Counted from the stretch's first letter, positions 8,766-20,000 are shown. The stretch is 64,000 nt of DNA from CADCTM01 sp049671305 (GCA_049671305.1 JBATUR010000045.1:1-64000); one strand, 5' to 3'. Program-made: numbers and translations. The notes: a model not told the origin generated them from the letters alone.

Positions 8766-9323
8766 ATGAAAACTCAAGATCTTTTGTATCAATACGCAGC
8801 AAGAAAGTCGGATTTTCAAGGGGCAGCCTTAGCTGATGCCGCTTTAAGTGGCGTTAATTTGAGTCGGGCAGACTTTAGTCGAGCTGATTTGAGTCGAGCA
8901 GACTTGAGCAATGCTGACTTAAGTGGCACCTCTTTCCATCAAACTAATTTAACGAATGCTGATTTGAGCCATGCTGATTTAACCGGAGCCAACTTAACAG
9001 AAGTAAACTTAATTGGTGCTGATTTAAGCGGGGCAAATTTGAGTGGTGCTGATTTAAGTAGTGCCGATTTGCGTTGTGCCAACTTGCATCAAGCCAATTT
9101 GAGTGGGGCTAAACTAACAGATGCTGAACTTAGTGGTGCCGACTTCAGTGGTGCAACTTTAAAAAATGCCACCGTCAATGGTGCATCTTTAATGGGTGCT
9201 GATTTGAAGGATGCTGATTTAAGTGGTTCTGATTTGATTGAAGAAGAATTGGAGGAAAAAAGTAAGAGTGGTATTTCTCACAATTGGGTAACTTGGAATG
9301 GTAGTAATTTAAGAAATAATTAA
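8766..9323 (+). CDS. Pentapeptide-repeat protein
   Basis: 185 aa consisting almost wholly of A(D/N)LSX pentapeptides (GADLS, RADLS, NADLS and so on) from residue ~20 to ~155, which fold as a right-handed quadrilateral beta-helix. There is no signal peptide or membrane segment, so it is cytoplasmic. The acidic tail EEELEEKSKSG precedes a short HNWVTWNGSNLRNN end. Function cannot be read from the repeats alone. Convergent with the next TPR gene. Confidence 0.9.
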   Translation: MKTQDLLYQYAARKSDFQGAALADAALSGVNLSRADFSRADLSRADLSNADLSGTSFHQTNLTNADLSHADLTGANLTEVNLIGADLSGANLSGADLSSADLRCANLHQANLSGAKLTDAELSGADFSGATLKNATVNGASLMGADLKDADLSGSDLIEEELEEKSKSGISHNWVTWNGSNLRNN

Positions 9324-9377
9324 GTCAGGAGTTGAGGGCTGACAGAGTAACAAATCCGTCAGCCTGAGCAATTGAAA

Positions 9378-10358
9378 TTAGGACTTAAAAGACTTAGAAA
9401 TTAAAGCAATGAAAGCTTTATTTTCTCGCAAGTTGTCAAAATCTGAGTCGGTTGTGGCAAGTTTTTGATATTCGCAAGGATGGAGATTAATAGCATTACC
9501 TAAACTCAGAATAGCTTGTTGAAAGTTGCTAATCCGAGCATAACAACAAGCTTGATTGTACCAGGTATATTCATCTTCAGGTTCGCTATCTAGGGCAGCA
9601 TCATAACTTGTAATAGCTGCTTGATATTGACCCAAATTCCGCAATAATTCGGCTCTTTGATACCAACTCCAAAAGTCTTTTGGTTTAACAGATAAAGCTT
9701 TGTCATAGCTGATCAGAGCCTCTTTTGAGCGTCCCAAATGACGTAGAGTGTCTCCCTGTCGGTACAAACTCCAATAGTCTAAAGGGCGGCAACTCAGAGC
9801 TTTTTCGTAGCTTTCAAAAGCTGCTGAATAACGTTTCAAGTGCCGCAATGCATCACCTTGACGATAGTAACTCCAGTAGTCGTCTGGTCGCAATTCTAGG
9901 GCAATTTCAAAACAAGCAAGAGCTTCTTCAAACCAGTCCAAATCTTCTAATGCCACCCGTCCTCGGTTGTACCATGTCCAGTAGTCATCGGGGCGGGCAA
10001 TTAATGCTTGATCATAAGATGCGATCGCTTCTTCATAGCGCTCTAGATGCCTTAATACACTGCCTTTTCGACACCAAGCCCAATAATCGTGAGGCTTATC
10101 TAAAAGTGCCTTATTATAGCTAGCAAGAGCCTCTTCAAAACATCCCCAAATATCCAGAATATCCGCCCGCCAATACCAAGCCCAATAATCACGAGGATTG
10201 TATTCTAACGCCCGTTCATAACTAACAAAAGCTTCTCGATAACGCCCTGCATCTTGTAAAATATTTCCCTGCTGATACCAGTCCTGATAGCTGTCTGGTC
10301 GGCATTCTAGGTTTCTGTAGACTGCGTGGGAAGTCTGCCGAGGCATCATTGTCCTCAT
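9378..10358 (-). CDS. Tetratricopeptide-repeat protein with Trp-rich repeats
   Basis: 326 aa; eight TPR units starting near residue 24. Almost every unit begins with the pattern P.DYW.WY..G, so tryptophans line a repeated position, which is unusual for TPRs. The C-terminal tail TTDSDFDNLRENKAF matches the tail of the TPR-UPF0175 protein at 5350-6411, showing that both belong to one cyanobacterial TPR lineage, but here no antitoxin domain follows. ATG at 10358 has GGAG 11 bases upstream. No signal peptide; likely a cytoplasmic scaffold. Divergent from the DUF790 gene. Confidence 0.9.
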   Translation of the reverse strand: MRTMMPRQTSHAVYRNLECRPDSYQDWYQQGNILQDAGRYREAFVSYERALEYNPRDYWAWYWRADILDIWGCFEEALASYNKALLDKPHDYWAWCRKGSVLRHLERYEEAIASYDQALIARPDDYWTWYNRGRVALEDLDWFEEALACFEIALELRPDDYWSYYRQGDALRHLKRYSAAFESYEKALSCRPLDYWSLYRQGDTLRHLGRSKEALISYDKALSVKPKDFWSWYQRAELLRNLGQYQAAITSYDAALDSEPEDEYTWYNQACCYARISNFQQAILSLGNAINLHPCEYQKLATTDSDFDNLRENKAFIALISKSFKS

Positions 10359-10468
10359 CTTAAAAATAACTCCTAAGTAATTGCTGCTGGGCAGAAGGTT
10401 GCCATAGTAACATTGTTACGATTGCCCTAAAATTATGACTATAAGTGCTAATAGTAACAGGCAAATTA

Positions 10469-11683
10469 ATGCTTCCGACAGAATTGTTAATTAATCGCCA
10501 AAATGGTGAAGAAATTGTACCCAAACGTTTACCAATCAACACACAAATGTGCGCCCTTGCCACTGAGGTGATTGCTTGTTTTCAAGAAGAAAGAGGCAAT
10601 ACCCAAGGTGAACTTAATCGTAAATTATTAGAACTCGAAGGTGATAGTACTGATTATCGCCTGAAACGAGGTCTAGCTCATATTCTTAAAAGTAGTTTTT
10701 CTACATTTGAAATTATTAGTCCTTTGGAACCACCTTTGTTACGCCAAAGAGTATTTGCTCTATCAGCAACATCTGTTCCCAGTCCTCAAGCTACTGAGAC
10801 AACACTTTTAAGCTTAAGTATTGCCCTGAGTCAGGAGTTAAATCAAGAAGTTTTACCGACTCAAATTCGTCAAGGTCTTTATGCAGATTTACAAGAGAAT
10901 CGTATTTTAACGCAATTTGATGACCCAGCACCAGAAGCTTTATTGCATCGCTATAACTTATCACAAATGCAGGGAATTTTTTATCGGGCAAGTCAGATGA
11001 CATTGAATGCTCATCGCAATGTTCCTGGGCAGTATAAACTGTTATTTCGTTATTTAAAATTGTTTCAATTAATGACTTATATTGAAGGCGATGCTGACCA
11101 CGGTTTTACGATTATTATTGATGGACCAACGAGTTTATTTAAGCCAAGTACTCGCTATGGTTTAGCTATTGCAAAACTGCTACCAGCACTTTTGCACGTC
11201 ACAAAATGGAGTCTTCATGCTACATTACAAAACCGCGATCCTTATAGTGGTACTCAAAAAACTGGGCGTTTTAGTCTCAATGATAGTTGTGGTTTAGTGA
11301 CACATTATCCGCCAGGTAAGCCTTATGATAGTATGTTAGAAGAATCATTTGCTAATCGTTGGAATTCTTTAAAAACTGAATGGATATTAGAGCGAGAAGT
11401 TGACTTAATTCCGATTCCTGGTAGTGTGATGATTCCTGATTTTCGGCTAGTGCATCCTGATGGACGTGATTATTTATTAGAAATAGTTGGTTACTGGCGT
11501 CCCGAATATTTACAAAAGAAATTTGCTCAAGTGCGTAAGTCGCAATGTGATAACTTAATTTTAGCAATTTCTGAGCGTCTCAATTTGGACAAAGCTGGCG
11601 TTAAAATCGAAAATGTAGATACCAAAATCATCTGGTTTAAGGATAAGCTTTTGCCAAAAGCAGTCTTGGAATTGTTAAATTAA
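10469..11683 (+). CDS. DUF790 (Bax1-like) nuclease family protein
   Basis: 404 aa from ATG 10469 (MLPTELLINRQNGEE is the usual family start; an in-frame GTG eight codons earlier is less likely). DUF790 proteins are homologues of archaeal Bax1, the nuclease partner of the XPB helicase in DNA repair. The C-terminal PD-(D/E)XK-like nuclease signature is visible around residues 320-345: IPDFRLVHPDG followed by YLLEIVGYW. In many genomes an XPB-type helicase gene is adjacent; none is present in this window. Function as a structure-specific nuclease is inferred from family. Confidence 0.85.
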   Translation: MLPTELLINRQNGEEIVPKRLPINTQMCALATEVIACFQEERGNTQGELNRKLLELEGDSTDYRLKRGLAHILKSSFSTFEIISPLEPPLLRQRVFALSATSVPSPQATETTLLSLSIALSQELNQEVLPTQIRQGLYADLQENRILTQFDDPAPEALLHRYNLSQMQGIFYRASQMTLNAHRNVPGQYKLLFRYLKLFQLMTYIEGDADHGFTIIIDGPTSLFKPSTRYGLAIAKLLPALLHVTKWSLHATLQNRDPYSGTQKTGRFSLNDSCGLVTHYPPGKPYDSMLEESFANRWNSLKTEWILEREVDLIPIPGSVMIPDFRLVHPDGRDYLLEIVGYWRPEYLQKKFAQVRKSQCDNLILAISERLNLDKAGVKIENVDTKIIWFKDKLLPKAVLELLN

Positions 11684-11735
11684 TTTAGTGTTTTTAATTA
11701 AATACTAAAACTTTATGGCAATATATAGTCATCGA

Positions 11736-14159
11736 TCAATTAGTAATAGAGCGAATTGGTGGTGGCAACTGATTTGTTTGTAACGGTACGAAATAGCGAC
11801 TGTATACTATACTATTAGACTGCCAAGTGGAGCGCCAATAGGTATCTTGAATTACGGCTTTTGCTAACTTATCTGCATCAGACCATTGCAGACTAACGAC
11901 ACCAAAATTACTACGTCCAACAACTTCTTCTCCTTCTTGTACCCATTTATTTTGCCAAAGTATAGACAGTGAATTCGCTATATTTTCCAGCAAATTCGAT
12001 GAGTTTTGATGTTTATTAAAAGACTCAACTTGTTTTTCTTTCCAAGGAACAAACCTAGCTTGCTGACGCTTAATCCACTCAATATGATACTGCCAATCAG
12101 GGACAGCTTGAGGATTTTTTAGGGCAATTTCCCAAGCGATATCCCAATTGCCACGTCCTCCTTTAAGTTGCCGCACTACTGGTCCAACTTCTGGCACTTC
12201 AACATCTAAAATTTTGATTATTTCTTGTATCATTTGAATTTCTACAAGTTGTGGTGGTTTGTGCCATCCTAACCAATCTTGAGGAGGTTCTAGTGCGAGA
12301 GATTTAGCTTTTGTGTGGATAAAATAAGTTTTAGTTTCACCATTTTTTAAAGCACTTGATGTTAGTTGTGCTAATACTTTTGCCTGTGAATTTTGTTGTT
12401 CCGTTGACCAATAGTTGAGGCTAACTGCTCCTGCATAATGAATATCACCGGATAAAATAACTACTTGTGTTCGACGTTTAAACAATTCAGCTAGTAGCCT
12501 AGATAAAGCCGCTTCATGAAAATTCCAAGCATCCCCAACATCAGAGTTAAAAACATTACCTTTTTCTAATTCCTGTTTTTGAAAGATGTCAATAATTTGG
12601 AGACTGACTAAATTAGTTGGCACAACAACAAAGGTAACCTCAACCTTGGTTTTACCCATTTCTAAAGGCTTTTCAATTTGCTGTATAAATGCTGTAGGAG
12701 ATAACAACATCGGTGGAGCTAAATCATCTGCTTGGGGATAGCCGCGCCAAGTTCTAGTATCTAAAACAATTACTTCATGCTTGGGACTACGAATTGTATA
12801 GTGCCATTCTAACGGCAGCATTCCATCAGGATAATTGCGATCTAATACCAGGACATCTTCATCTAATCTAAACTCAGGTAAGCCAGTTTCTGGTGAGATT
12901 TGAGGAAGTCCCAAACATTTAGAAATTGCGGCTTCGGCGAGTTGATTAGTTCCTGCTGAAGCTGACCAAACTTCTGCTGCTTGTAATAAAGTTTCACCTG
13001 TTTGCCCTGCTTCAAATTGCTGTGGAGTATTTCCCCACGCCTGAAAAATGGCATAGGCAAATAGACCATTTTGCACTGCACGTTTACCTAATGGTTTACT
13101 TAAAACACCTGTACACCAAGCTTGATTTAAATACCAATCATCACTAATATCATGGTCATCACAAATCATATAAACAGGGACATTTGCTAAGGCACGACGA
13201 ACTTTCCATAATTGATCAAGACAATCTTTAAGAATACCTGCTTCTTTATCCCATGACTTGGCTTGTTTGGAGTCTTTATAAATATCTCTGCCTTGTGGTA
13301 AATCTAGCCAAAGAATTGGTGACCAGGCTAATAAATAGGTAGCAAAGTATTCACCCAAACTGAATAGATGGCTTTTAGATTCATGGGGAGTATCAATTAG
13401 CATTGCTGTAAAACCAGCATATTCTCTGGCAATTTCAGTACGCTGCCCTGGCAAAAGTTCTTGAGGTTTCTTGCTTTGATAATCAGTAGTTTGTGTTGAG
13501 GAAAAAGGTAAATTTTCTTGCCAACCAAGCAACGTATCACCCAAATCTGTAGCCAACCATAATAATGGATCAGCAACATCATCACCATAGATTTGATCAC
13601 CTGTAAAAAAGAGTTGATGCAATCGTGAATTTGGCTGAGTTGCATGATGATTAATTAAGTCATCCAACATTGGTACTGCATCTTGTCCACCACCATGTAG
13701 TTTGCGACAAGAACCATGAGCAATTCTTAAGTGATTTAGGTCATTTGGTGGTAAACTAAAAGTAGGTAATTGATGCTCAAAATAACTAATTGTGACAGGA
13801 GAAATGCTGGGTGAGTTCAGTGCTTGACTCAGATTTTCTTCACCATCAAAACTTAGGTTATAGGCATAGATTTGTCCCGCTTCTAGTTGATTTTCGTTTA
13901 TTGGTTTGGCGGTGACGGCAACAATATGTAGGTGCTTGCCAAAAGCGACTGTAGTGCGTGAACCTTTTAGCAAGGGGGTTTTGATAATTGAACCATGATC
14001 ATCTGTGGCGTAAACGTTGAGGGTGACTTGGCGAGATGATTTGAGTGCCACCCAGACAGTCACCGAGTCGCATTCCGTATGACGCAAAATCGGTCCTGCC
14101 AGGATGAGAGGCAAATGATGAAGGCGAGCACTATTTTGATCTAAAGGCATCCACGACAT
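11736..14159 (-). CDS. PhoD-like phosphatase (metallophosphoesterase)
   Basis: 807 aa. After an N-terminal fibronectin-like region (~30-130), the PhoD-type catalytic core shows the metal-binding motifs HGSCRKLH, FFTGDQIYGDD (near residue 187), MICDDHDISDDW, and LSGDIHYAGA. These motifs define a binuclear metal site that hydrolyses phosphoesters. No Tat or Sec signal is present, so unlike classic PhoD it looks cytoplasmic. Conserved in cyanobacteria as a large PhoD-like protein. Substrate unknown. It is convergent with the DUF790 gene and divergent from the hydrolase at 14378. Confidence 0.88.
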   Translation of the reverse strand: MSWMPLDQNSARLHHLPLILAGPILRHTECDSVTVWVALKSSRQVTLNVYATDDHGSIIKTPLLKGSRTTVAFGKHLHIVAVTAKPINENQLEAGQIYAYNLSFDGEENLSQALNSPSISPVTISYFEHQLPTFSLPPNDLNHLRIAHGSCRKLHGGGQDAVPMLDDLINHHATQPNSRLHQLFFTGDQIYGDDVADPLLWLATDLGDTLLGWQENLPFSSTQTTDYQSKKPQELLPGQRTEIAREYAGFTAMLIDTPHESKSHLFSLGEYFATYLLAWSPILWLDLPQGRDIYKDSKQAKSWDKEAGILKDCLDQLWKVRRALANVPVYMICDDHDISDDWYLNQAWCTGVLSKPLGKRAVQNGLFAYAIFQAWGNTPQQFEAGQTGETLLQAAEVWSASAGTNQLAEAAISKCLGLPQISPETGLPEFRLDEDVLVLDRNYPDGMLPLEWHYTIRSPKHEVIVLDTRTWRGYPQADDLAPPMLLSPTAFIQQIEKPLEMGKTKVEVTFVVVPTNLVSLQIIDIFQKQELEKGNVFNSDVGDAWNFHEAALSRLLAELFKRRTQVVILSGDIHYAGAVSLNYWSTEQQNSQAKVLAQLTSSALKNGETKTYFIHTKAKSLALEPPQDWLGWHKPPQLVEIQMIQEIIKILDVEVPEVGPVVRQLKGGRGNWDIAWEIALKNPQAVPDWQYHIEWIKRQQARFVPWKEKQVESFNKHQNSSNLLENIANSLSILWQNKWVQEGEEVVGRSNFGVVSLQWSDADKLAKAVIQDTYWRSTWQSNSIVYSRYFVPLQTNQLPPPIRSITN

Positions 14160-14377
14160 ACAACAAAAATGGCGACTTGCTCAATTAACCACATAAAAAT
14201 AGCCTAACCGATCAGCCGTGCTAGTGGAATCTTTTGGCAAATACCGCCAGCACCTACCAAAACAGGCATCACTTGTTATATTTTGCCAATAAATCCGGAA
14301 AAGAAGCTAAAAAAATGGAATTTACTTTAGAGAGAACTTAAAATGCACTTCTTAGCTGGGTGCAATAGGAGAAAGCT

Positions 14378-16072
14378 ATGTCTGATGTAACACGTCGTCC
14401 CCTGCCGCTGATTTTAATTCGCGGCTTTGGCGGTTTAGATACCAAAGATGAGAAAAAAGACGCCTACCAAGGATTTACTGAAGGTAGTGTTTATCCTCAA
14501 AAACAAGGAGAAAACTACATATACGAAGGTTTACTTTTGCGTTTCATGAAGTCAAACTGGCAATATGAAGACGCGACTAATGTTGTCGGCTATTACGGTA
14601 ATAAAATAGGTTATGAACCGAATCTTCCTGGAAAACTGCAATATTTAAAAGATATCAAAGATGATTCTCAACTTACAGAAAAACTAAAAAAATTAAAAAA
14701 TAAGGGCGTACTAGAAAAATTTGAGCGATTGCAAAAAGCTGGCTATTTTTCTGGCGATAAAGTCGTCATTAACCCAGCAATGGCACTGAACCTACTAGAG
14801 TCAATGGACGACCCTTGCCGCTCAATTTGGGTATTTCGTTATTATGACCTAAATGACCGTGAATTCAAAGTTTATGGTGAAGCCTTGGTGCGGCTAATAA
14901 ACTTTATTCGAGAACTTACAGTTATGCAATCTGAGGGCGATCCCCAGATAAAAAGTGACCCGAAGGTTAATATTATTGCTCATTCAATGGGTGGCTTACT
15001 GGTTCGGGAAGCGGTACAACGCACCTATCCAAAAAAAGGTTTGAAAGCTGAAGATTACATCAACAAAATTGTTACCTTGGGAACACCACATCGCGGCGTT
15101 ACCTTTCAAGTTTTGAGAGATTGGATTGGTATTGAAGCAGCAGATGATTTAAAACACTTTAATCCAGAATTTCAAGATGATCAAAATAACGATGCCTCCT
15201 TTTGGAATTTTGGTAAACATTTCCCAGTAGAAAGATTACTAACAGTTGTTGGTACAAACTATCGTTCTTATGGTACAGGCATAGCAACGGCGCTAAATCG
15301 CTTCTTTTCCGCATCAGGAGAATATGGAACAAACTATAACCGTAGTGATGGTTTAGTTAAGCAAATTTCTGCTCAAATTCCCGGTGCACCAAGAACTTTT
15401 GTTAATAAGTGTCATGGTGGTTTTGATTCGTTGATTACTTCTCGTGAATCATTTGAAATAGCAACTAGGTTTTTATTTGGCAATGTTCAAGCACGTTTGC
15501 GGTTTGTTAAAGGCAATATTTTACGAGGTAAAGATTGGTTTGGTAAGAGTGAGTTTTACTTTGGTGTATCCCTCAAACCTCGTGGCGTTGACTTTGAATT
15601 ATTCCACCAAAGTAAGGAAGCAGAAAACTGTTATGGACCCTTTACTAAGGAAGATATGACAGATGATAATCTTACCTTTGATTGGGCAGATCAGAAAAAC
15701 TTAATTTGGGAAGGATACCTGAATACACTCTCAATTTTAGAAGAAGATTATTTACCTGAAAAAGATATGGTATTCCGCTTAGATTTTTATTTAGGCGAAC
15801 GGGATTTATTGGGGTTAGGTTTTTCGGATAATGTTATTTTCCGCAAGCAATATTATATCCGTGCTTTATTGACCAAGCGACCTTTGGAGCTTTATCTTTA
15901 TACCAACGAAAGATTTGCCCAGCCAGATTTAGCTGATGCTGAAGACTCAATTAAGATGAATGCAGTTGATGGCGGTTGGGAATTTGAGGTTGTAGGAACT
16001 GGCTTTAAAGGAACATTCAGGATTGAGATTGATGCAGTTCCAGAAGTAGGAGAACCCCAAGCATTTGTGTGA
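14378..16072 (+). CDS. Alpha/beta hydrolase, lipase/PGAP1-like esterase
   Basis: 564 aa, AGGAG 7 bases before ATG. The N-terminus RPLPLILIRGFGG gives the oxyanion-side strand of an alpha/beta hydrolase. The nucleophile elbow NIIAHSMGGLLVREA puts the catalytic serine near residue 203. GTPHRG is the next lipase-type motif, followed by a possible Asp in YNRSDGLV and His in NKCHGGFD. The last ~190 residues form a beta-rich domain not recognised. No signal peptide. Likely an esterase or lipase; substrate unknown. Divergent from the PhoD-like gene, which suggests a paired lipid/phosphoester role, but this is only context. Confidence 0.8.
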   Translation: MSDVTRRPLPLILIRGFGGLDTKDEKKDAYQGFTEGSVYPQKQGENYIYEGLLLRFMKSNWQYEDATNVVGYYGNKIGYEPNLPGKLQYLKDIKDDSQLTEKLKKLKNKGVLEKFERLQKAGYFSGDKVVINPAMALNLLESMDDPCRSIWVFRYYDLNDREFKVYGEALVRLINFIRELTVMQSEGDPQIKSDPKVNIIAHSMGGLLVREAVQRTYPKKGLKAEDYINKIVTLGTPHRGVTFQVLRDWIGIEAADDLKHFNPEFQDDQNNDASFWNFGKHFPVERLLTVVGTNYRSYGTGIATALNRFFSASGEYGTNYNRSDGLVKQISAQIPGAPRTFVNKCHGGFDSLITSRESFEIATRFLFGNVQARLRFVKGNILRGKDWFGKSEFYFGVSLKPRGVDFELFHQSKEAENCYGPFTKEDMTDDNLTFDWADQKNLIWEGYLNTLSILEEDYLPEKDMVFRLDFYLGERDLLGLGFSDNVIFRKQYYIRALLTKRPLELYLYTNERFAQPDLADAEDSIKMNAVDGGWEFEVVGTGFKGTFRIEIDAVPEVGEPQAFV

Positions 16073-16136
16073 TTGGTAATGTGTTGTCATCATTGGTATC
16101 AACATAAGGTCAAACCCCTATTTCATTGCTATTAAC

Positions 16137-16154
16137 TGGGGACTTAAGTCCCCA
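16137..16154. repeat. 18-bp perfect palindrome between convergent genes
   Basis: TGGGGACTTAAGTCCCCA lies between the hydrolase stop and the SWIM gene stop. It belongs to the same style of short palindromes seen at 45099-45366 and 47223-47335. It may act as a bidirectional transcription stop. Confidence 0.6.
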
Positions 16155-16179
16155 ACTTTCATCCTTAAAATGAACATTT

Positions 16180-16995
16180 CTACTGATCAGGGTTCAGCGC
16201 CGACATCATAGCTTGTTGACTTGCTATTTGATAAACTCCCTTCAAATATTGCATCAAACTGCCATCAACAGATGACAAAGGAATATTACCCAAAACATCT
16301 AAAACACTACGATTATCCGGCGGTGGCACAATCACAACTAAAGAAGAATCTAACGCTTCTGAATATTGCCAAAACTGCTCAATATTTAGAGGCGTTACCT
16401 TTTCTTTCTTCACCTGAGTTTGAGCAGTGGTACTTTCTTGATGAGATTCTGGCACAACATCACCAGTGCTCCTTAAGCGCCGCAAATCGTCCAAAATCTG
16501 GGCTTTGGTGCGTCCCCGCAACTGAAATAAGACAAACGGATCTTCACTAAAGCGATCGCCTAATTGATAATAGACTGCCCCAATATGTTTACAGGGATTT
16601 TGCGGGTCAGGACAACTGCATTTAGAACGAATATCAGCAAGAGTAAAAGGAAACAAACTTAAACCATTAGCAGTAAAAACTTTTTCAATATCATGAGGCA
16701 TTTCTCCGGCTAATAAATAAGCAGAATAAACAGCTTGTTCCGCCATTGTTTCCACTACAAAATTCCAATCTTCTTCAGTAAAAGGATCGATGGAAAGGGA
16801 AACTTGATAAGGTTCAGGTGCTGTACCTTGTACCTCAGCTAATACTTGAGCGCCTTTAAATTCAATACTAAGAACATTACCTTCTCTTGCATAGATTCTA
16901 GCTCTCTCCAAACGTTTTTTAAAACGATAAGAATTAAGTAAATCGTTCCAACGTTGTACCCACCATTCTTGGCTTTCGATTTCATAATTAGTCAT
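16180..16995 (-). CDS. SWIM zinc-finger protein, SNF2 partner
   Basis: 271 aa. The SWIM finger lies at residues ~128-142 with the Cys-x-Cys ... Cys-x-His pattern (CSCPDPQNPCKH), expected to bind DNA or protein. Its start lies only 6 bp behind the stop of the SNF2 helicase gene, so the two are one operon, a pairing conserved in bacteria. The C-terminal ~90 residues are a variable region. Likely role: accessory subunit of the SNF2 ATPase; the substrate is not known. Confidence 0.88.
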   Translation of the reverse strand: MTNYEIESQEWWVQRWNDLLNSYRFKKRLERARIYAREGNVLSIEFKGAQVLAEVQGTAPEPYQVSLSIDPFTEEDWNFVVETMAEQAVYSAYLLAGEMPHDIEKVFTANGLSLFPFTLADIRSKCSCPDPQNPCKHIGAVYYQLGDRFSEDPFVLFQLRGRTKAQILDDLRRLRSTGDVVPESHQESTTAQTQVKKEKVTPLNIEQFWQYSEALDSSLVVIVPPPDNRSVLDVLGNIPLSSVDGSLMQYLKGVYQIASQQAMMSALNPDQ

Positions 16996-17001
16996 AAAAC
17001 C

Positions 17002-20000
17002 TTAATCCTCATCAATTACAGCATTACGATCAAGTATCAAAAGCGATCGCAATTGATCAGTATTCATCTCCGTCAACCAAGCTTCACCAGCATCAACAGT
17101 TTGCTCTGCCAGTTGTTTTTTACTCTCAATAACCTCATTAATTCTTTCTTCCAAAGTCCCGGTACAAACAAACTTATGTACTTGAACATTGCGCTTTTGA
17201 CCAATTCTAAATGCCCGATCCGTTGCTTGATTTTCCACCGCTGGGTTCCACCATCTGTCAACATGAAAAACATGATTTGCCCGTGTTAAATTAAGTCCAG
17301 TTCCTCCTGCTTTTAAAGATAAAATCAATACACGTGGACCATCTGGATCATTCTGGAAACGGTCAATCATTTCCTCTCGTTGCTGCTTTTTAGTTGAACC
17401 ATATAAAAACAACGTTTCACCACCTAATTGCTTGGCTAAATAAGGTTGTAATAATTTTCCCCACTCAGCAAATTGAGTAAAAATCAAAGCTCTATCCCCT
17501 TCCTCAATTGCCTCTTCCAACATTTCCTGTAGACGTAACAATTTACCTGAGCGTTTATTTTTACCTATACTTTTTTCCTTCAAATATTGTGCCGGATGAT
17601 TGCAGACTTGCTTAAGTCTTAAAAGCAAGGTTAAAATCAAACCCCGACGCTTAATGCCATCAGATTCTTCAATTTCTACCAAAGACTCATCCACCAACTT
17701 TTGATAAAGTGTTGCTTGTTCTGTGGAAAGTCCACAAAACACATTCATCTCCTGTTTTTCCGGTAAATCTTGGATAATATCTTTGTCAGTTTTCAGACGG
17801 CGCAAGATAAAAGGTTGCACTAAAGATCGCAATGTTTGCAAAGAATCTCTGTCGCCAAATTTCTCAATTGGCATGGCAAAACGACGTTGAAAAAACTGCT
17901 GATTTCCCAAGTATCCTGGATTGAGAAAATCTAAAATTGACCACAATTCCGATAAGCGATTCTCGACAGGCGTCCCTGTTAAACTAATCTTAAATCCCGC
18001 TTGTAATTGTCTTACTGCTTGCGACTGCTTCGCCGAGGGATTCTTAATATTTTGCGCTTCATCTAAAACAATTCCCTGCCAAGAAACTCCCTCAAAAGTT
18101 GTGGCATCACGATAAATTAAAGGATAACTAGTAATCACTAACTGCTTGTTGGCAACTGCCTTAGCAAATGCCTTACCTTTCAGTCTTTTATCACCATGAT
18201 GAACAATGGTTTTCAGCGAAGGACCAAACTTCTTAACTTCCCGTTCCCAGTTACCTAAAACTGAAGTTGGACAAACTACAAGTGTCGGTAATTCTAACGC
18301 TTCTTGCTCTTGTAAATGCAACAAAAATGCAATCAATTGCGGCGTTTTTCCCAACCCCATATCATCAGCTAAACAAGCCCCCAAACCCCAACGTTCTAGG
18401 AAAGCAAGCCAGCTAACCCCTCGCTCTTGATAGGGTCGCAATTGACCTTGAAAACTTTTTGGTGTCTCTATGAGCGTGATAGATTGATTTCCGGTAAGAT
18501 TTATAATCAACTCTTGCAATGCTCCAGATGCCTCAAAGTTAACAACAGGCAATTTTGCCAAAGTTGTCGTATCACCTGTACTCAGACGCAAAGCATCTTC
18601 TACAGTTAAATTCATCTGTTCTTTTGCTTCCGTAAAAATTGCTTGGGCGGCGCGTACTTCTGAAGGTTGTAAAGCAATCCATTCGCCCTTAACTTCAACT
18701 AAAGGAGATTTTAAAGCCATCAAACGATCAAATTCTTTCTTAGAAATTGTTTGCTCACCGATCGCCAATTCCCACTTAAACTTTAGCAAACTTTGCAACC
18801 CTAACCTGTCGCCTTTTTTCGGTTGTGGCGCCTGTGCACTAATACTAATTCCCAAGCGCTTCGCCCCAGCACCCGGCGCCAACCCAGGCGGCAAAACAAT
18901 CCCTAATCCGCTATCCTGTAAGCGCCACGCACTACCTTTAATAAACTCATACACCTCAATTGAAGTTAACTCACAAGATTCGGGACGCCGTTCGTGTAAA
19001 CTTGGCTCAATTGGTGGATAAAGTCGCGACGCTAACCCCAAACCCTTAAGAAACATCTCTTGTGGTTGCTCAATTGTGCGCCCTTGATACTCCAAACGCT
19101 CAACAGGTTGACTCCAAATTGTAGCCGCATCAACCCAAAAATCAGCTTGATCAATTGCTTGTAAACCAAATTCCAAACACCAATTACCTGCCTCAGAAAC
19201 AGGCGGTTTGAGGGAAAAACCAGTGCGCCATAAATTTTGTGGCAACGTCTGGGAAGTTGGTACAATCAAATTTTGTTGCACAGGCATCGTCCAAGTTTTC
19301 AGTGCCGCTTCCAGTCGCGTCATCTCCTCATTAGCTGTAGCAACGCCTGAAGTAACCAGCATTCGCAACCATTCCTGTACCGGCGCTAGCGTCGGAATTG
19401 CCTTAACATCCAAGCAATTCCTAACTTGAGCATCAACTACCTGACTCAAAAAAGCTAGCAACAACTCTCTTGGGTTGATTGCCACAGAATTATCCTGCCC
19501 CATTTCCTGATAAGCTCGACAAGCAGAAGGCATCATTGCCGTAAACTTATCCAAACGTGCCTGATCAACTCCACTATCAAGCAAAGGTTGCCAACAAGCA
19601 ACCATCTCACCAGTTGAATTTCGAGATAAACCTGGTAAAAACTTGCCCCGACTTAATAAGTCTAAACTCCAGCGACAAACTTGCGACCAAAAGCGCAACT
19701 CACCACCCACATAAGCATCAGCAGCTTTAAACGAACCCAGTGGTAAAGCTTGCAAAAATTTAATTGCTGACAACGACTTTAAGACAAAACCCTCAACCTG
19801 CCACCATTGCCATGTCAGCGCCTCTTCAGCATTAGCAGGCATTTTCGTAGATAGCAACGGGTAGATTGGTTGACCATTTTCAGGTGTTTGAGTTGGCAGT
19901 GCAATAATTTGTGAATGCCAATTATTTTGCTTAGTTTTAGTTGTTGGATTAGCCGTTTCTCTACCCACACTCAGATTGTGAGAATCTAAAAAAGACTTCA

